Assembly (NCBI GenBank): GCA_016840515.1
Contig: JAEOSF010000008.1
Location: 22,335-86,334, forward strand
DNA: 64,000 bases
Origin: Candidatus Borrarchaeum yapensis
GTDB taxonomy: Archaea; Asgardarchaeota; Sifarchaeia; Borrarchaeales; Borrarchaeaceae
Reading direction: 5' to 3'
Below are positions 51,934-60,798 of the stretch, piece by piece (position 1 is the stretch's first letter; each line of letters opens with the position of its first letter). Position numbers and translations under genes: made by a program. Under the pieces are notes generated by a model, which worked only from the letters and a program-made list of their open reading frames with translations, was not told the origin of the DNA and did no database searches.

Positions 51934-53139
51934 TCATTTTATCTGGTCATTGAGAAAAACTTTAATAAACTCCTCACCAGTCAACTGCCCAAAACTACCT
52001 CTGCTACAGGAGTCTTCAGTAAAAGTCTTGATATCGTCAGGTTCTTCATTTTTATCATAAATTAAGAAAGGAACTGGCTCACAGGTATGAGTTCTTACAC
52101 TTATTGGGTTATAATGATCAGTTAGAACCGTTAGCTTAACATCGTCTTTTAGCTGATCAAAAATTCTTTTAACGAGCCTCTTGTCAAAGTCCTCTATACA
52201 CTTAATTTTCAGTTTCCAGTCCCCTTGATGTGACGCCTCATCAGGTGCTTCTACATGAACATAAACCAGATCATAGGTTTCTAAAGCCGTTAGACATGCC
52301 TCTGCTTTTCCTTCGTAATTGGTATCATATAAGCCAGTCGCGCCGTCTACATCTATTACATTAAAACCCGCATAAATGCCTAATCCACGGATTAAATCAA
52401 CAGCAGAAATCACAGCTCCTTTAATACCAAATTTTTCTTGAAACGTTTTCATAACGGGCTTTCTCCCAGGTGCCCACGGCCAGATCATATTTGCTGCATT
52501 TTTGCCAGCGTTTACCCTTTTGATATTTACGGGATGATTCTCCAATACAGATCTTGATTGGATGATAAGGTTATTGAGAAACTCTGCAGTTTTTTCGCCG
52601 CTGATATTCTTAGCTTTTACAAGTACATCCTTGAAAGGTGTTCCAGGGACATCATGAGGAGGTGTACATATTAAATCAGGGCTGTATTTGTGTTTTAAGA
52701 TGAGGATGTGCCTGTAACTAACTCCTGGAAAAAATCTAATTTCCTCATTGCCAAGTTCTTTGGAGACTGCTTCGATTAACTCGTGGCTTTCTTCGCTTGA
52801 GATATGTCCTCCCGAATGGTTTTTAATTGTGTCATTTTCAACACAGATGGTATTACACCTAAAAGCAATATCTCTTTCATCAACGTTGATTCCCATTGCT
52901 GCAGCTTCTAGAACACCTCTTCCTTGAAAATTGCTTACATCGTACCCCAGTATGGACATATTTGCAAGGGCGCTTTCTGGATCGGCTCCCTCAGGTATTG
53001 TCACTAATTTACCACATTTACCCATAGAGGCTAGTTTATCTAGGTTAGGAGTTTTTGCAACTTCTAAAGGTGTTTTATGCCCTAATTCATCGATTGGATA
53101 ATCCCCCATGCCATCTCCGACAATTATTATATATTTCAT
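51934..53139 (-). CDS. apgM: 2,3-bisphosphoglycerate-independent phosphoglycerate mutase (archaeal, ApgM)
   Basis: 401 residues. The start IIVGDGMGDYPIDELGHKTPLEVAKTPNLDKLA and DPESALANMSILGYD (with the phosphorylated Ser) are diagnostic. VHVEAPDEASHQGDWKLKIKCIEDFD and LTDHYNPISVRTHTCEPVPFLIY provide the metal ligands. The enzyme interconverts 3- and 2-phosphoglycerate in glycolysis and gluconeogenesis. It appears monocistronic. Confidence 0.95.
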   Translation of the reverse strand: MKYIIIVGDGMGDYPIDELGHKTPLEVAKTPNLDKLASMGKCGKLVTIPEGADPESALANMSILGYDVSNFQGRGVLEAAAMGINVDERDIAFRCNTICVENDTIKNHSGGHISSEESHELIEAVSKELGNEEIRFFPGVSYRHILILKHKYSPDLICTPPHDVPGTPFKDVLVKAKNISGEKTAEFLNNLIIQSRSVLENHPVNIKRVNAGKNAANMIWPWAPGRKPVMKTFQEKFGIKGAVISAVDLIRGLGIYAGFNVIDVDGATGLYDTNYEGKAEACLTALETYDLVYVHVEAPDEASHQGDWKLKIKCIEDFDKRLVKRIFDQLKDDVKLTVLTDHYNPISVRTHTCEPVPFLIYDKNEEPDDIKTFTEDSCSRGSFGQLTGEEFIKVFLNDQIK

Positions 53140-53326
53140 TATATCGCCACGATATAACTGCTTGAAAGAAGCTGTTATGTATTATTTGCATTTTCAGTTT
53201 AAAGCCCTTCATTTTCTAATCCATACAATTCTTAAATATTATTCTCCCGATGAGACTGATGAGAAAAGAATACGAATGATGCATAAGGTATTTAAGAATC
53301 AATTTTTTAAGATGATAGTGATCTAA

Positions 53327-53608
53327 ATGGCACAGATCAAAATAACTTATTTTTCAATGCTTAGAGAAGTGACTGGCAGGCATGAGGAGGGCTTAGAAGT
53401 CGGCAATACTGTTCGTTCTGCTCTTCAAAAACTATTTGAGAAATATGGCGAAAGTTTGCGTAAAATTATAATCAAGGAGCAAGATATTCCTCATGATTCA
53501 GTAATAATCGCTTTAAACGGCAAATCGATCAAATATCTAAAAGGGCTTGATACGATATTGAATGATGGGGACAAATTGACATTCTTCTTTGCAGCTGGAG
53601 GCGGGTGA
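53327..53608 (+). CDS. MoaD/ThiS-family ubiquitin-like sulfur carrier (SAMP-like)
   Basis: 93 residues with a beta-grasp pattern: IKITYFSMLREVTGRHEE, then VRSALQKLFEKYGESLRKIII, HDSVIIALNGKSI and the terminus DKLTFFFAAGGG. The exposed Gly-Gly C-terminus is what an E1-like adenylylating enzyme needs, for molybdopterin sulfur transfer or for protein modification as with haloarchaeal SAMPs. No moaE, moeB or E1 gene is adjacent, so the role is open. Confidence 0.85.
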   Translation: MAQIKITYFSMLREVTGRHEEGLEVGNTVRSALQKLFEKYGESLRKIIIKEQDIPHDSVIIALNGKSIKYLKGLDTILNDGDKLTFFFAAGGG

Positions 53609-53811
53609 AATAAAATGGAGTCGGTCGTATTAGAAAAGTAAAAGTCAGCTAAGCAATTGCTTTACAAAAAATTTAAAAGATTAAATCTACCACCGGGTAC
53701 CATCAGTTTCTGGGGCAGAATATATGATGATTTTAATGGAATCCACTTTCCTTACTAGTTCTTATCGTGCTTTCTATAACTTCTTCCCAGGAACAACGAC
53801 AACTTATTAAT
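53609..53811. other. Intergenic region upstream of the aspartate kinase leader
   Basis: About 200 bp without an open frame of note. Together with the following hairpin and leader ORF it forms a 300-bp gap before the aspartate kinase gene. Confidence 0.3.
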
Positions 53812-53840
53812 ACGCCCATCATGTTTTGATGTGGCGTTTT
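53812..53840 (+). promoter_or_regulatory. Stem-loop in the aspartate kinase leader
   Basis: ACGCCCATCA (53812-53821) pairs with TGATG-T-GGCGT (53827-53837): ten pairs with one bulged base and a five-base loop, followed by TTTT and then GGAGG. It could be a terminator-like or attenuator hairpin just before the leader ORF. Seen in sequence only; function inferred. Confidence 0.4.
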
Positions 53841-53852
53841 GGAGGTTTTTTG

Positions 53853-53900
53853 ATGTCTATCTCTAATCAAAAATTACATCTATCAAAAAGGAGAGGCTGA
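53853..53900 (+). CDS. Possible 15-residue leader peptide before aspartate kinase
   Basis: ATG 53853 stands seven bases behind GGAGG and encodes MSISNQKLHLSKRRG before TGA at 53898-53900. The end of this mini-ORF overlaps the Shine-Dalgarno region (GGAGAGGCTGAGG) of the aspartate kinase start at 53909, so translating one would affect the other. Four basic residues occur near its end. It may be a regulatory uORF; a chance ORF cannot be excluded. Confidence 0.35.
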   Translation: MSISNQKLHLSKRRG

Positions 53901-53908
53901 GGCAAATT

Positions 53909-55321
53909 ATGCGTGTTGTTATGAAATTTGGTGGCAGTTCAATTGGCAATGGATCGAATTTTGGCCAAGTAGCGCAAATTATCAATTCCTATGTAGAAAG
54001 TAATGAGACCATTGTATTGGTTTCAGCAATGGCAGGAGTTACCGATCATTTAATTGACTATGCAGAAAGATCTCAAAAAGACATTAAAAAAGAAGTTCTC
54101 AGAGACTTTATTCAAGAATTACTGAAAAAACATCTAAAAGCGGCAGAAGAGAGTATCGATGATGAGTTAATCCTAAAAGAGATCGAACAAAAACTTACTG
54201 AAACTCTTGAAGAATTAGAAAGAGTACTGATTGGCATCTCTTTATTAAAAGAACTGAGTTCACAGGCTAGAGATAAAGTTATGTCTTTTGGTGAACGACT
54301 ATCTACGCCAATTCTTTGGGGTGCAGTCAAGAACTTGAATATTCCTGCTATGTATTTAACGGGATATGAGGCTGGAATTGTCACAGATGACCGTTTTGGC
54401 AACGCTCGACCTATTTGGAATATCTCCACTGAAAAAATTCAAAAAACTCTTTTGCCTCTTCTTGAACAGGGATATACACTAATTATTTCTGGTTTTATTG
54501 CCTCGACTGAAGATGGCCTTATCACAACTTTGGGACGTGGCGGTACTGATTTTTCTGCAGTGATAATTGGTGCTGTACTTGAAGCTGAAGAAATAATTTT
54601 TTGGAAAGAAACAACAGGTGTTTTAACAACAGACCCAAATCTTGAGCCAAATGCACAGACTATACCTTCTTTGTCTTATGCCGAAGCGATGGAACTTGCC
54701 TACTTTGGGGCGAAGATTCTCCATCCTAAATGCCTGCAGCCCATTATGGAGAGAGAAAACATTCTTGTTCGGGTCAAAAATACGTTTAAACCTGATGCGG
54801 AAGGGTCAGTAATAGTACCCGTTACGGAACAGGTTGAAAATGTCGCAAAAGCAGTAAGTGTATTATTTAACGCTGGAATAATCGAAGTTGGGATAGGCAC
54901 CCCTGGGGTGGTCGGGATAGCTGCACGCATTTTTGAGGCTTTCGAAAAAGCGGATACAAATGTTATAATGATTTCTCAAAGTAGTAGCGAAGCAAACATC
55001 TCCGTTGTTGTAAATCGTTCTGATATAAGAAAAACAGAAAAAACTTTGAAAGAGACATTTGCTCATACAAACTATATCAAATATGTTCGCAGCGAAGACG
55101 ACATATGCGTCATTGGGGTAGTGGGAGAAGGTCTAAAGGGTACTCCCGGAGTTGCGGCTAAGGTTTTCCAAGCTGTTGCACAAAAAGGGGTAAATGTCCG
55201 AATGATTGCACAAGGATCATCGGAATTGAATATCAGTTTTGTTGTCAAGGAAAAAGACGGAGGCTTAACAGTTAGGGCACTTCATGAGGCTTTCGAATTA
55301 GGTAAAAAAATAATTAAGTGA
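53909..55321 (+). CDS. lysC: Aspartate kinase (with two ACT domains)
   Basis: 470 residues. The kinase start VVMKFGGSSIGNG and the later SFGERLSTPILWG, GFIASTEDGLITTLGRGGTDFSAVIIG and FWKETTGVLTTDP are typical. Two ACT domains lie at the C-terminus (about 320-390 and 400-470), where lysine or threonine would inhibit. It makes aspartyl phosphate. It precedes asd by 12 bp. A second, different aspartate kinase is at 62694-63941. Confidence 0.95.
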   Translation: MRVVMKFGGSSIGNGSNFGQVAQIINSYVESNETIVLVSAMAGVTDHLIDYAERSQKDIKKEVLRDFIQELLKKHLKAAEESIDDELILKEIEQKLTETLEELERVLIGISLLKELSSQARDKVMSFGERLSTPILWGAVKNLNIPAMYLTGYEAGIVTDDRFGNARPIWNISTEKIQKTLLPLLEQGYTLIISGFIASTEDGLITTLGRGGTDFSAVIIGAVLEAEEIIFWKETTGVLTTDPNLEPNAQTIPSLSYAEAMELAYFGAKILHPKCLQPIMERENILVRVKNTFKPDAEGSVIVPVTEQVENVAKAVSVLFNAGIIEVGIGTPGVVGIAARIFEAFEKADTNVIMISQSSSEANISVVVNRSDIRKTEKTLKETFAHTNYIKYVRSEDDICVIGVVGEGLKGTPGVAAKVFQAVAQKGVNVRMIAQGSSELNISFVVKEKDGGLTVRALHEAFELGKKIIK

Positions 55322-55333
55322 AAGGGATTTAAA

Positions 55334-56422
55334 ATGGATAAAATCAAAATAGGAATATTAGGTGCAACGGGCGTAGTCGGACAAAACTATGTTCGATTAT
55401 TAGTAAATCATCCATGGTTTGAAATAGTAGACGTTGCCGCATCACCCAGGTCCGCTGGAAAAACATATTATGATGCAGTAAAAAAGAAATGGCAGATGAT
55501 AGTTCCCGTCCCAGAAAACGTTAAGAATTTAATTGTCAGAGACGTGCAAGATGTTGACTCATTAAATCCAGAGGTATCATTCGTATTTTCAGCAATGACC
55601 CTTCCAAAAGAAGATACCAGAAAGGTTGAATTTGCATATGCACACAAAGGAATTCCAGTAGTCAGTAATAGTTCAGCAAATAGACGGATCGAAGATGTAC
55701 CGATGTTAATACCCGAGATTAATCACAAACACGTAGATGTCATTCCAATCCAACAAAAAAACCGCGGGATTGAAAACGGCGGCTTTGTTGCTGTCAAGCC
55801 AAATTGTTCTCTTCAAAGTTACATGACCCCTCTTTATGCACTGGAACAAGCTGGATATAAGATAGATAAAGTAATTATTACAACCCTACAAGCAACGTCT
55901 GGCGCGGGTTATCCTGGTGTGCCTTCACTGGATTTGGTGGACAATATTGTTCCTTATATAAGTGGTGAAGAAGCTAAATCCGAGGAAGAACCGCTAAAAA
56001 TACTGGGAAAAATTGGTGAAAAAGGAATTGAGAATTATAAAGATATTCAAATAAGTACAACTTGCACCAGAGTTCCAGTTGTTGACGGCCACACCGCGTC
56101 AGTTAATGTTAAGTTCAAGAATAAAGTCCCGACTCGTGAGGAGATTTTAAAAATTTGGAGGAAATTCAAGAGCGTACCTCAAGAGTTAAATTTACCTTTT
56201 GCACCAAAACAGCCAATTATTTACATTGACAATGAAGATCGGCCACAACCCCGGAAGGATAGAGATAACGATAAAGGAATGGCAGTAACCGTGGGTCGAC
56301 TCCGAAAAGATAATGTATTTGATTGGAAATTTGTGAGTTTAAGTCATAATACCGTAAGAGGAGCTGCTGGTGGTGGAATCTTAAACGCTGAATTGCTCAA
56401 AACTAAAGGTTATATAAGATAG
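55334..56422 (+). CDS. asd: Aspartate-semialdehyde dehydrogenase (archaeal/fungal type)
   Basis: 362 residues. The NADP motif ILGATGVVGQNYVRLL, the catalytic cysteine in VAVKPNCSLQSYMTPL and TTLQATSGAGYPGVPSLD, and the active His region CTRVPVVDGHTASVNVKF are visible. It gives L-aspartate 4-semialdehyde, the branch point to lysine, threonine, methionine and, in archaea with ADH synthase, the aromatic amino acids. It forms an operon with lysC. Confidence 0.95.
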   Translation: MDKIKIGILGATGVVGQNYVRLLVNHPWFEIVDVAASPRSAGKTYYDAVKKKWQMIVPVPENVKNLIVRDVQDVDSLNPEVSFVFSAMTLPKEDTRKVEFAYAHKGIPVVSNSSANRRIEDVPMLIPEINHKHVDVIPIQQKNRGIENGGFVAVKPNCSLQSYMTPLYALEQAGYKIDKVIITTLQATSGAGYPGVPSLDLVDNIVPYISGEEAKSEEEPLKILGKIGEKGIENYKDIQISTTCTRVPVVDGHTASVNVKFKNKVPTREEILKIWRKFKSVPQELNLPFAPKQPIIYIDNEDRPQPRKDRDNDKGMAVTVGRLRKDNVFDWKFVSLSHNTVRGAAGGGILNAELLKTKGYIR

Positions 56423-56538
56423 GGGAAATCTCTTCTTAATGACCTTTCATAGCAGTTTTATCTTGGTTTTGACGACAAAAATAATTCAGACAAGAATGAG
56501 AACAAAAAATAATAATAGACAGTGTACAGTAACTTATT

Positions 56539-57711
56539 ATGGATCAAAATTCAAAAGACAATACAATTCCTTCTCTACAATGTGGAGGACAGGATTACTT
56601 GTCTGAAAAAGAAGACGTTCCCGAAGCTATCGAAGCTACCGAAGATAAAATAATACGGCTTCTGTATGAATTAGAGGATAAAAGTTCAAGTTTAAGAGAC
56701 GATGTTGCCTATTTACTTCGCACTCTTGCGAAGCGACGAAAAGAAATCAACATACTGATTAATGCGTTGAAACATGAAGACAGTATTATTCGAAAAAACG
56801 CCGCGTATATTCTTGGGAATATTAGAGAGCCTCTGGCTGTTGAGCCACTTATTGAGATATTAAATGACGAGGATGCGGATGTTAGAGGCGAGGTTGTTAG
56901 AACATTAGGCGCTATTAGAGATGATCGTGCTATAGAGCCTTTAATCAAAACATTTCATGATGAATGTCGAGAGGTTCGAGGATGGGCAGCTTCAGCGTTA
57001 ACGAAAATTGGTTTTTCAGCAGTAGATCCTCTTATTGCAGCATTGGATGAAGACAACAATAATATTCGAATGAATGCGACATGGGCACTTGGTCATATTG
57101 AAGATAGTGCTGAAAAAGCTGTGGCACCGATCACAGGAGTACTTGATGATGACAACGATGAGGTTCGTTTCTATGCAGCAGAAGCATTAGGAATATACAT
57201 GGATATAAGAACCGTATTAACCTTGCTTGATTCATTGAGAAACGATCTTGATGAAAGTGTTCGATGGAAAATCATAGAGGCGTTAGGATTTATTAAAGAT
57301 AAAAGAGCCGTCAAACCCTTATTTGAAGCGCTAGCAAATGAAGACGCAGGAATCCGCCGAAAAATTGTAGAAGTACTTAGTTTTTTAGGAGATAAAGGCG
57401 CAATTGTGGAGTTGCTCAATTCTTTAAAATATGATGAGGACCCAGGAGTTAGATGGCGTGCAGCAGAATCATTGATGCACCTTGATGAAGAACTTGCAAT
57501 TGGTCCACTAATTGTAGCATTAAATGATGAGGATGCAGGGGTCGTAAGAAAGGCTGTGCAACTACTTGGACGAATTGGCGATCAACGTGCAATCCAGCCG
57601 CTTACTGAGATGAAAAAAGAAGAACTTGATATAACTATTTTTAAAAGAGTCGAAGAAGCTTTAGATAACATTACTAAAAGATTTGGCGTAATATCTCAGG
57701 ATAATCTCTGA
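56539..57711 (+). CDS. HEAT-repeat protein (PBS-lyase type)
   Basis: 390 residues. About ten repeats of roughly 31 residues run from residue 60 to the end, with the consensus (A)VEPLIE-L-DED-DVR--AV--LG-I-D-RA; for example, VEPLIEILNDEDADVRGEVV and IEPLIKTFHDECREVRGWAA. This is the E-Z/PBS lyase HEAT-like family, used as protein-interaction scaffold. The N-terminal 55 residues are acidic and unrecognised. It stands 116 bp behind asd. Partner unknown. Confidence 0.85.
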   Translation: MDQNSKDNTIPSLQCGGQDYLSEKEDVPEAIEATEDKIIRLLYELEDKSSSLRDDVAYLLRTLAKRRKEINILINALKHEDSIIRKNAAYILGNIREPLAVEPLIEILNDEDADVRGEVVRTLGAIRDDRAIEPLIKTFHDECREVRGWAASALTKIGFSAVDPLIAALDEDNNNIRMNATWALGHIEDSAEKAVAPITGVLDDDNDEVRFYAAEALGIYMDIRTVLTLLDSLRNDLDESVRWKIIEALGFIKDKRAVKPLFEALANEDAGIRRKIVEVLSFLGDKGAIVELLNSLKYDEDPGVRWRAAESLMHLDEELAIGPLIVALNDEDAGVVRKAVQLLGRIGDQRAIQPLTEMKKEELDITIFKRVEEALDNITKRFGVISQDNL

Positions 57712-57773
57712 CTATTTTCGAGTCTAAGCTAATTTTAAAAACCACTCCTTTGGTGTGTGATAGATTGGATCTA

Positions 57774-59132
57774 ATGACAGAAGTTGAGAATGAGTATATC
57801 AACCGGACGAAAAAATCACAGAAGATGTATCAACTTGCAAAAAAATTTCTACCGGGAGGAGATGCAAGAACTGTCACGTTTTTTAAACCATATCCTGCTT
57901 TTATTGTGAAAGGCAAAGGATACCAACTTCATGATGCTGATGGGAATAACTATATTGATTTTCTGAATAATTACACCTCATTGATACACGGACACTGCCA
58001 TCCAAAGATCATTAATGCGATTAAAGAACAACTGGAAAATATTCAAGCAATTCATGCCCCAACTGAATATCAAGTTAAATTTGCTGAAATGATTAGTGAA
58101 AGATTTCCATCTATAGATAAAATCCGTATTATGAATTCTGGCACTGAAGCGACCATGAATGCGGTACGGTTAGCACGAGCATATACCGGCAAAGAAAAGA
58201 TTTTGAAGGCTGAGGGTGGCTATCACGGTACTCATAATTATGCGCAAATAAGTATACACCCCCACTTGGAGGATTCAAATCCTTTAATTCGCCCAAAAAG
58301 TATTCCTGAGAGTAAAGGCATTCCAAAGAGCGTCCTGAAAGATGTTATAATTTTCCCCTTTAACCATCCGCAAATTACTGAAAATCTAATCAAAGAAAAT
58401 AAGAAAGACTTAGCTGCCGTGATTGTTGAGCCGGTGATGGGTGCTGCAGGCATCATATCTCCAAAAGACGATTATTTGAAGTTCCTAAGGGAAATAACTG
58501 ATGAAAATAACGTTCTCCTGATTTTTGATGAGGTTATAACTGCTAGACTTAGCAGAGGTGGAGCACAACAATATTTCAACGTAATTCCTGACATTACTAC
58601 ATTTGGAAAACTGTTTGGGGGCGGCACACCAATTGGAGTGATTGGCGGAAGAGATGAAATTATGATGCTGTATTCTCCGGAGAGAAAAGAATTCTTAAGC
58701 CAATCAGGAACTTTTAATGCTAACCCTGTAACATTAATTGGGGGCATAGCAACATTAGAATTATTGAATGATGAAGCTTACACACAATTGAATTCATTAG
58801 GCAACTCATTAAAAGACGGCATTTCGGATACATTCAGAGAATTTGGGATCAATGCCCAAGTTACTGGAGAGGGTTCACTTCTTAACGTGCATTTCACAGA
58901 AAAGGGTGTCATAGACTACAGAAGTGCCTCGACATCTAATGTTGAACTCTGTTCGTTGCTCTACCTATCAATGCTTAACCATGGGATCTGGATAGCTCCG
59001 AGATTATTGTCATGTATTTCGACCCCAATGTCAAAAAAAGAAATTGAGTCATTTCTTGAGGCATTTAGAGCGTCCTTAAGTCGGATGAAGCCATTTATTA
59101 AAGATTTAGCTCCTCTTTTGATTAAGAACTAA
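57774..59132 (+). CDS. Glutamate-1-semialdehyde 2,1-aminomutase-like class III aminotransferase
   Basis: 452 residues from ATG 57774 (upstream TTG 57750 possible). The PLP enzyme features are NSGTEATMNAVRLARAYTGKEKILKAEGGYHGTHNYAQ, LLIFDEVITARL and the lysine region TTFGKLFGGGTPIGVIGG with FGK-x-FGGG as the Schiff-base site. True HemL belongs to haem synthesis, but no other haem genes are near and many relatives have other substrates. It lies 16 bp before a small membrane protein gene. Confidence 0.82.
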   Translation: MTEVENEYINRTKKSQKMYQLAKKFLPGGDARTVTFFKPYPAFIVKGKGYQLHDADGNNYIDFLNNYTSLIHGHCHPKIINAIKEQLENIQAIHAPTEYQVKFAEMISERFPSIDKIRIMNSGTEATMNAVRLARAYTGKEKILKAEGGYHGTHNYAQISIHPHLEDSNPLIRPKSIPESKGIPKSVLKDVIIFPFNHPQITENLIKENKKDLAAVIVEPVMGAAGIISPKDDYLKFLREITDENNVLLIFDEVITARLSRGGAQQYFNVIPDITTFGKLFGGGTPIGVIGGRDEIMMLYSPERKEFLSQSGTFNANPVTLIGGIATLELLNDEAYTQLNSLGNSLKDGISDTFREFGINAQVTGEGSLLNVHFTEKGVIDYRSASTSNVELCSLLYLSMLNHGIWIAPRLLSCISTPMSKKEIESFLEAFRASLSRMKPFIKDLAPLLIKN

Positions 59133-59148
59133 TAGCCTATAGGTTGAG

Positions 59149-59697
59149 ATGACTTTGGAAGAACTAGAAAAGACTCTTGAAGAGCAAGAAAAACTAGAGA
59201 TCATTAAATTCATTCATGACAGGAATTTTCGTCTAATAGAGTTGGCAGACAGCAAAGCAACATCTATACTTACCGTCAATGGCATCATGCTGACCGTTGT
59301 TTTTGCGTTGGCCAGTTTCATTCCTGGATTCTTTGATCTTGTAACTCTAAACGACTACATCAAAATCGGTTTTTTCAGTGCGTATCTATTATGTAGCGGA
59401 GCAAGCCTCTTCTTCAGTATAAGAACAATTTCGCCCATACAGGATACTGGGATTCCGCCACCAAAAAATATTTTCTATTATAGGCAAATTCTGAGATACA
59501 AAGACGTGAATGAATACATCAGCGATGTTGAAGAGCAACTCAACGATTTTTCTTCGGTATTGCGATCTTTGGCTAATCAGATCTATTCAATCTCCACTGT
59601 AAACCAACGTAAGTATAAGAACGTCCTTCGATGTGTCTGGTTGCTCTTATTCTCTTTTCTTATATTTATCCTGCTGATCATTTCGCTGTTCATATGA
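59149..59697 (+). CDS. PycTM-like membrane protein (Pycsar effector-type fold)
   Basis: 182 residues with membrane segments at about 42-62, 72-92 and 160-182. An N-terminal amphipathic helix ends LIELADSKATSILTVNGIMLTVVF. This resembles the (F)ADTKA-x-(L)NG motif of PycTM/DUF5706 proteins, in which the membrane part acts as the toxic effector of cyclic-nucleotide-triggered defence. No cyclase gene is adjacent; the partner genes are an aminotransferase and an RdhA-like protein. The defence role is therefore a hypothesis. Confidence 0.55.
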   Translation: MTLEELEKTLEEQEKLEIIKFIHDRNFRLIELADSKATSILTVNGIMLTVVFALASFIPGFFDLVTLNDYIKIGFFSAYLLCSGASLFFSIRTISPIQDTGIPPPKNIFYYRQILRYKDVNEYISDVEEQLNDFSSVLRSLANQIYSISTVNQRKYKNVLRCVWLLLFSFLIFILLIISLFI

Positions 59698-59759
59698 GCT
59701 TCTATGCAAATACGTAAAAATTTAAATCTTAGACCTTTTCTTTACTGACTGGGGTTCAA

Positions 59760-60767
59760 TTGAAAGCGACAATTGTTGAAAAACCAACCTATCAAATCAT
59801 CGGACCACTCAAACGCATAAATCAGAAGCAAACTGTATTAAGTCGTACGGCATGGGATCCTGTATTTCAAGAATTGAAACTTAAGTACCAACAGAGGCGA
59901 AATGAGCGGATTCGAAAAGCATCAGAAGCTTACGCGTTTAGAGATGCCTCGTGGTATCTGGCAGATAATTTAGGAAATCATGCAGGGTTTATGCATGGCA
60001 ATGAGGGGCTCTACTCTTGGGAAAGTCTTGAAAGTACTGACGAAAACCTGGATGCACAAACCAACGTTCAAAAGATCACAATCAGCGACCCTGCTGAAAT
60101 ATCTGAGAAAATAAAAAATGTAGGCAGATTTTTTGGGGCAAGTCTAGTAGGAATAACTGCATTGAACGAGTTTTGGGTCTATTCTCATTCCTACAACAGA
60201 TTGAATGGACAAAATGATCCACTAGACATTCCCTTCGAGGAACTCAAATTTGCTATTGTAATGGCAATAGAGATGGACTATGAAAAATTCATGATGTCGG
60301 ATATTGAAGTTTCTGCAGCAACCGGACTTGGATATTCTAAAATGGCTTTTGCGGCGAGCCACCTAGCCCAATATATTCGAAATTTAGGTTATCGTGCGCT
60401 TCCTTGCGGTAATGATACCGCGTTCAGCGTTCCACTTGCCATTGACGCAGGATTGGGTGAACAAGGAAAACACGGAATGTTGATTACGCCAGAGTTCGGA
60501 CCTCGGGTAAGACTCTGTAAAGTGATTACTAACCTTCCGTTGTCGCCTGACAAGCCCATTGATTTTGGAGTGCAAGAATATTGTGAAGAAATGTGTGATA
60601 AATGCGTGGACAACTGTCCTGCGCATGCAATCAAAGGTAAAAAAGAAGCTAAGAATGGTGTATTAAAGTTTACGATAAATGCTGAAAGTTGCTTTGAATT
60701 TTGGTGTGATCAGGGTAATGATTGTAGCATCTGCATTAAAATTTGCCCTTTCAACAAGAAACGATAA
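59760..60767 (+). CDS. Reductive-dehalogenase-like iron-sulfur protein without Tat signal
   Basis: 335 residues from TTG. The C-terminal half carries GLGEQGKHGMLITPEFGPRVRLCKVITNLPL and two 4Fe-4S motifs (CEEMCDKCVDNCP and CxxxCxxxxxCSICIKICPF), as in RdhA and the related QueG family. The first motif region matches RdhA's cobalamin-binding core less clearly. There is no twin-arginine signal, so it is cytoplasmic and is unlikely to be a respiratory dehalogenase. Function not assigned. Confidence 0.7.
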   Translation: MKATIVEKPTYQIIGPLKRINQKQTVLSRTAWDPVFQELKLKYQQRRNERIRKASEAYAFRDASWYLADNLGNHAGFMHGNEGLYSWESLESTDENLDAQTNVQKITISDPAEISEKIKNVGRFFGASLVGITALNEFWVYSHSYNRLNGQNDPLDIPFEELKFAIVMAIEMDYEKFMMSDIEVSAATGLGYSKMAFAASHLAQYIRNLGYRALPCGNDTAFSVPLAIDAGLGEQGKHGMLITPEFGPRVRLCKVITNLPLSPDKPIDFGVQEYCEEMCDKCVDNCPAHAIKGKKEAKNGVLKFTINAESCFEFWCDQGNDCSICIKICPFNKKR

Positions 60768-60798
60768 TCAAAAAATTGAGCATTAAATAAAAAGAATG

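Noticed and set aside
59760..60767. Respiratory reductive dehalogenase
   Set aside because: No Tat signal, no RdhB anchor gene and short length; only the Fe-S half is clearly RdhA/QueG-like.
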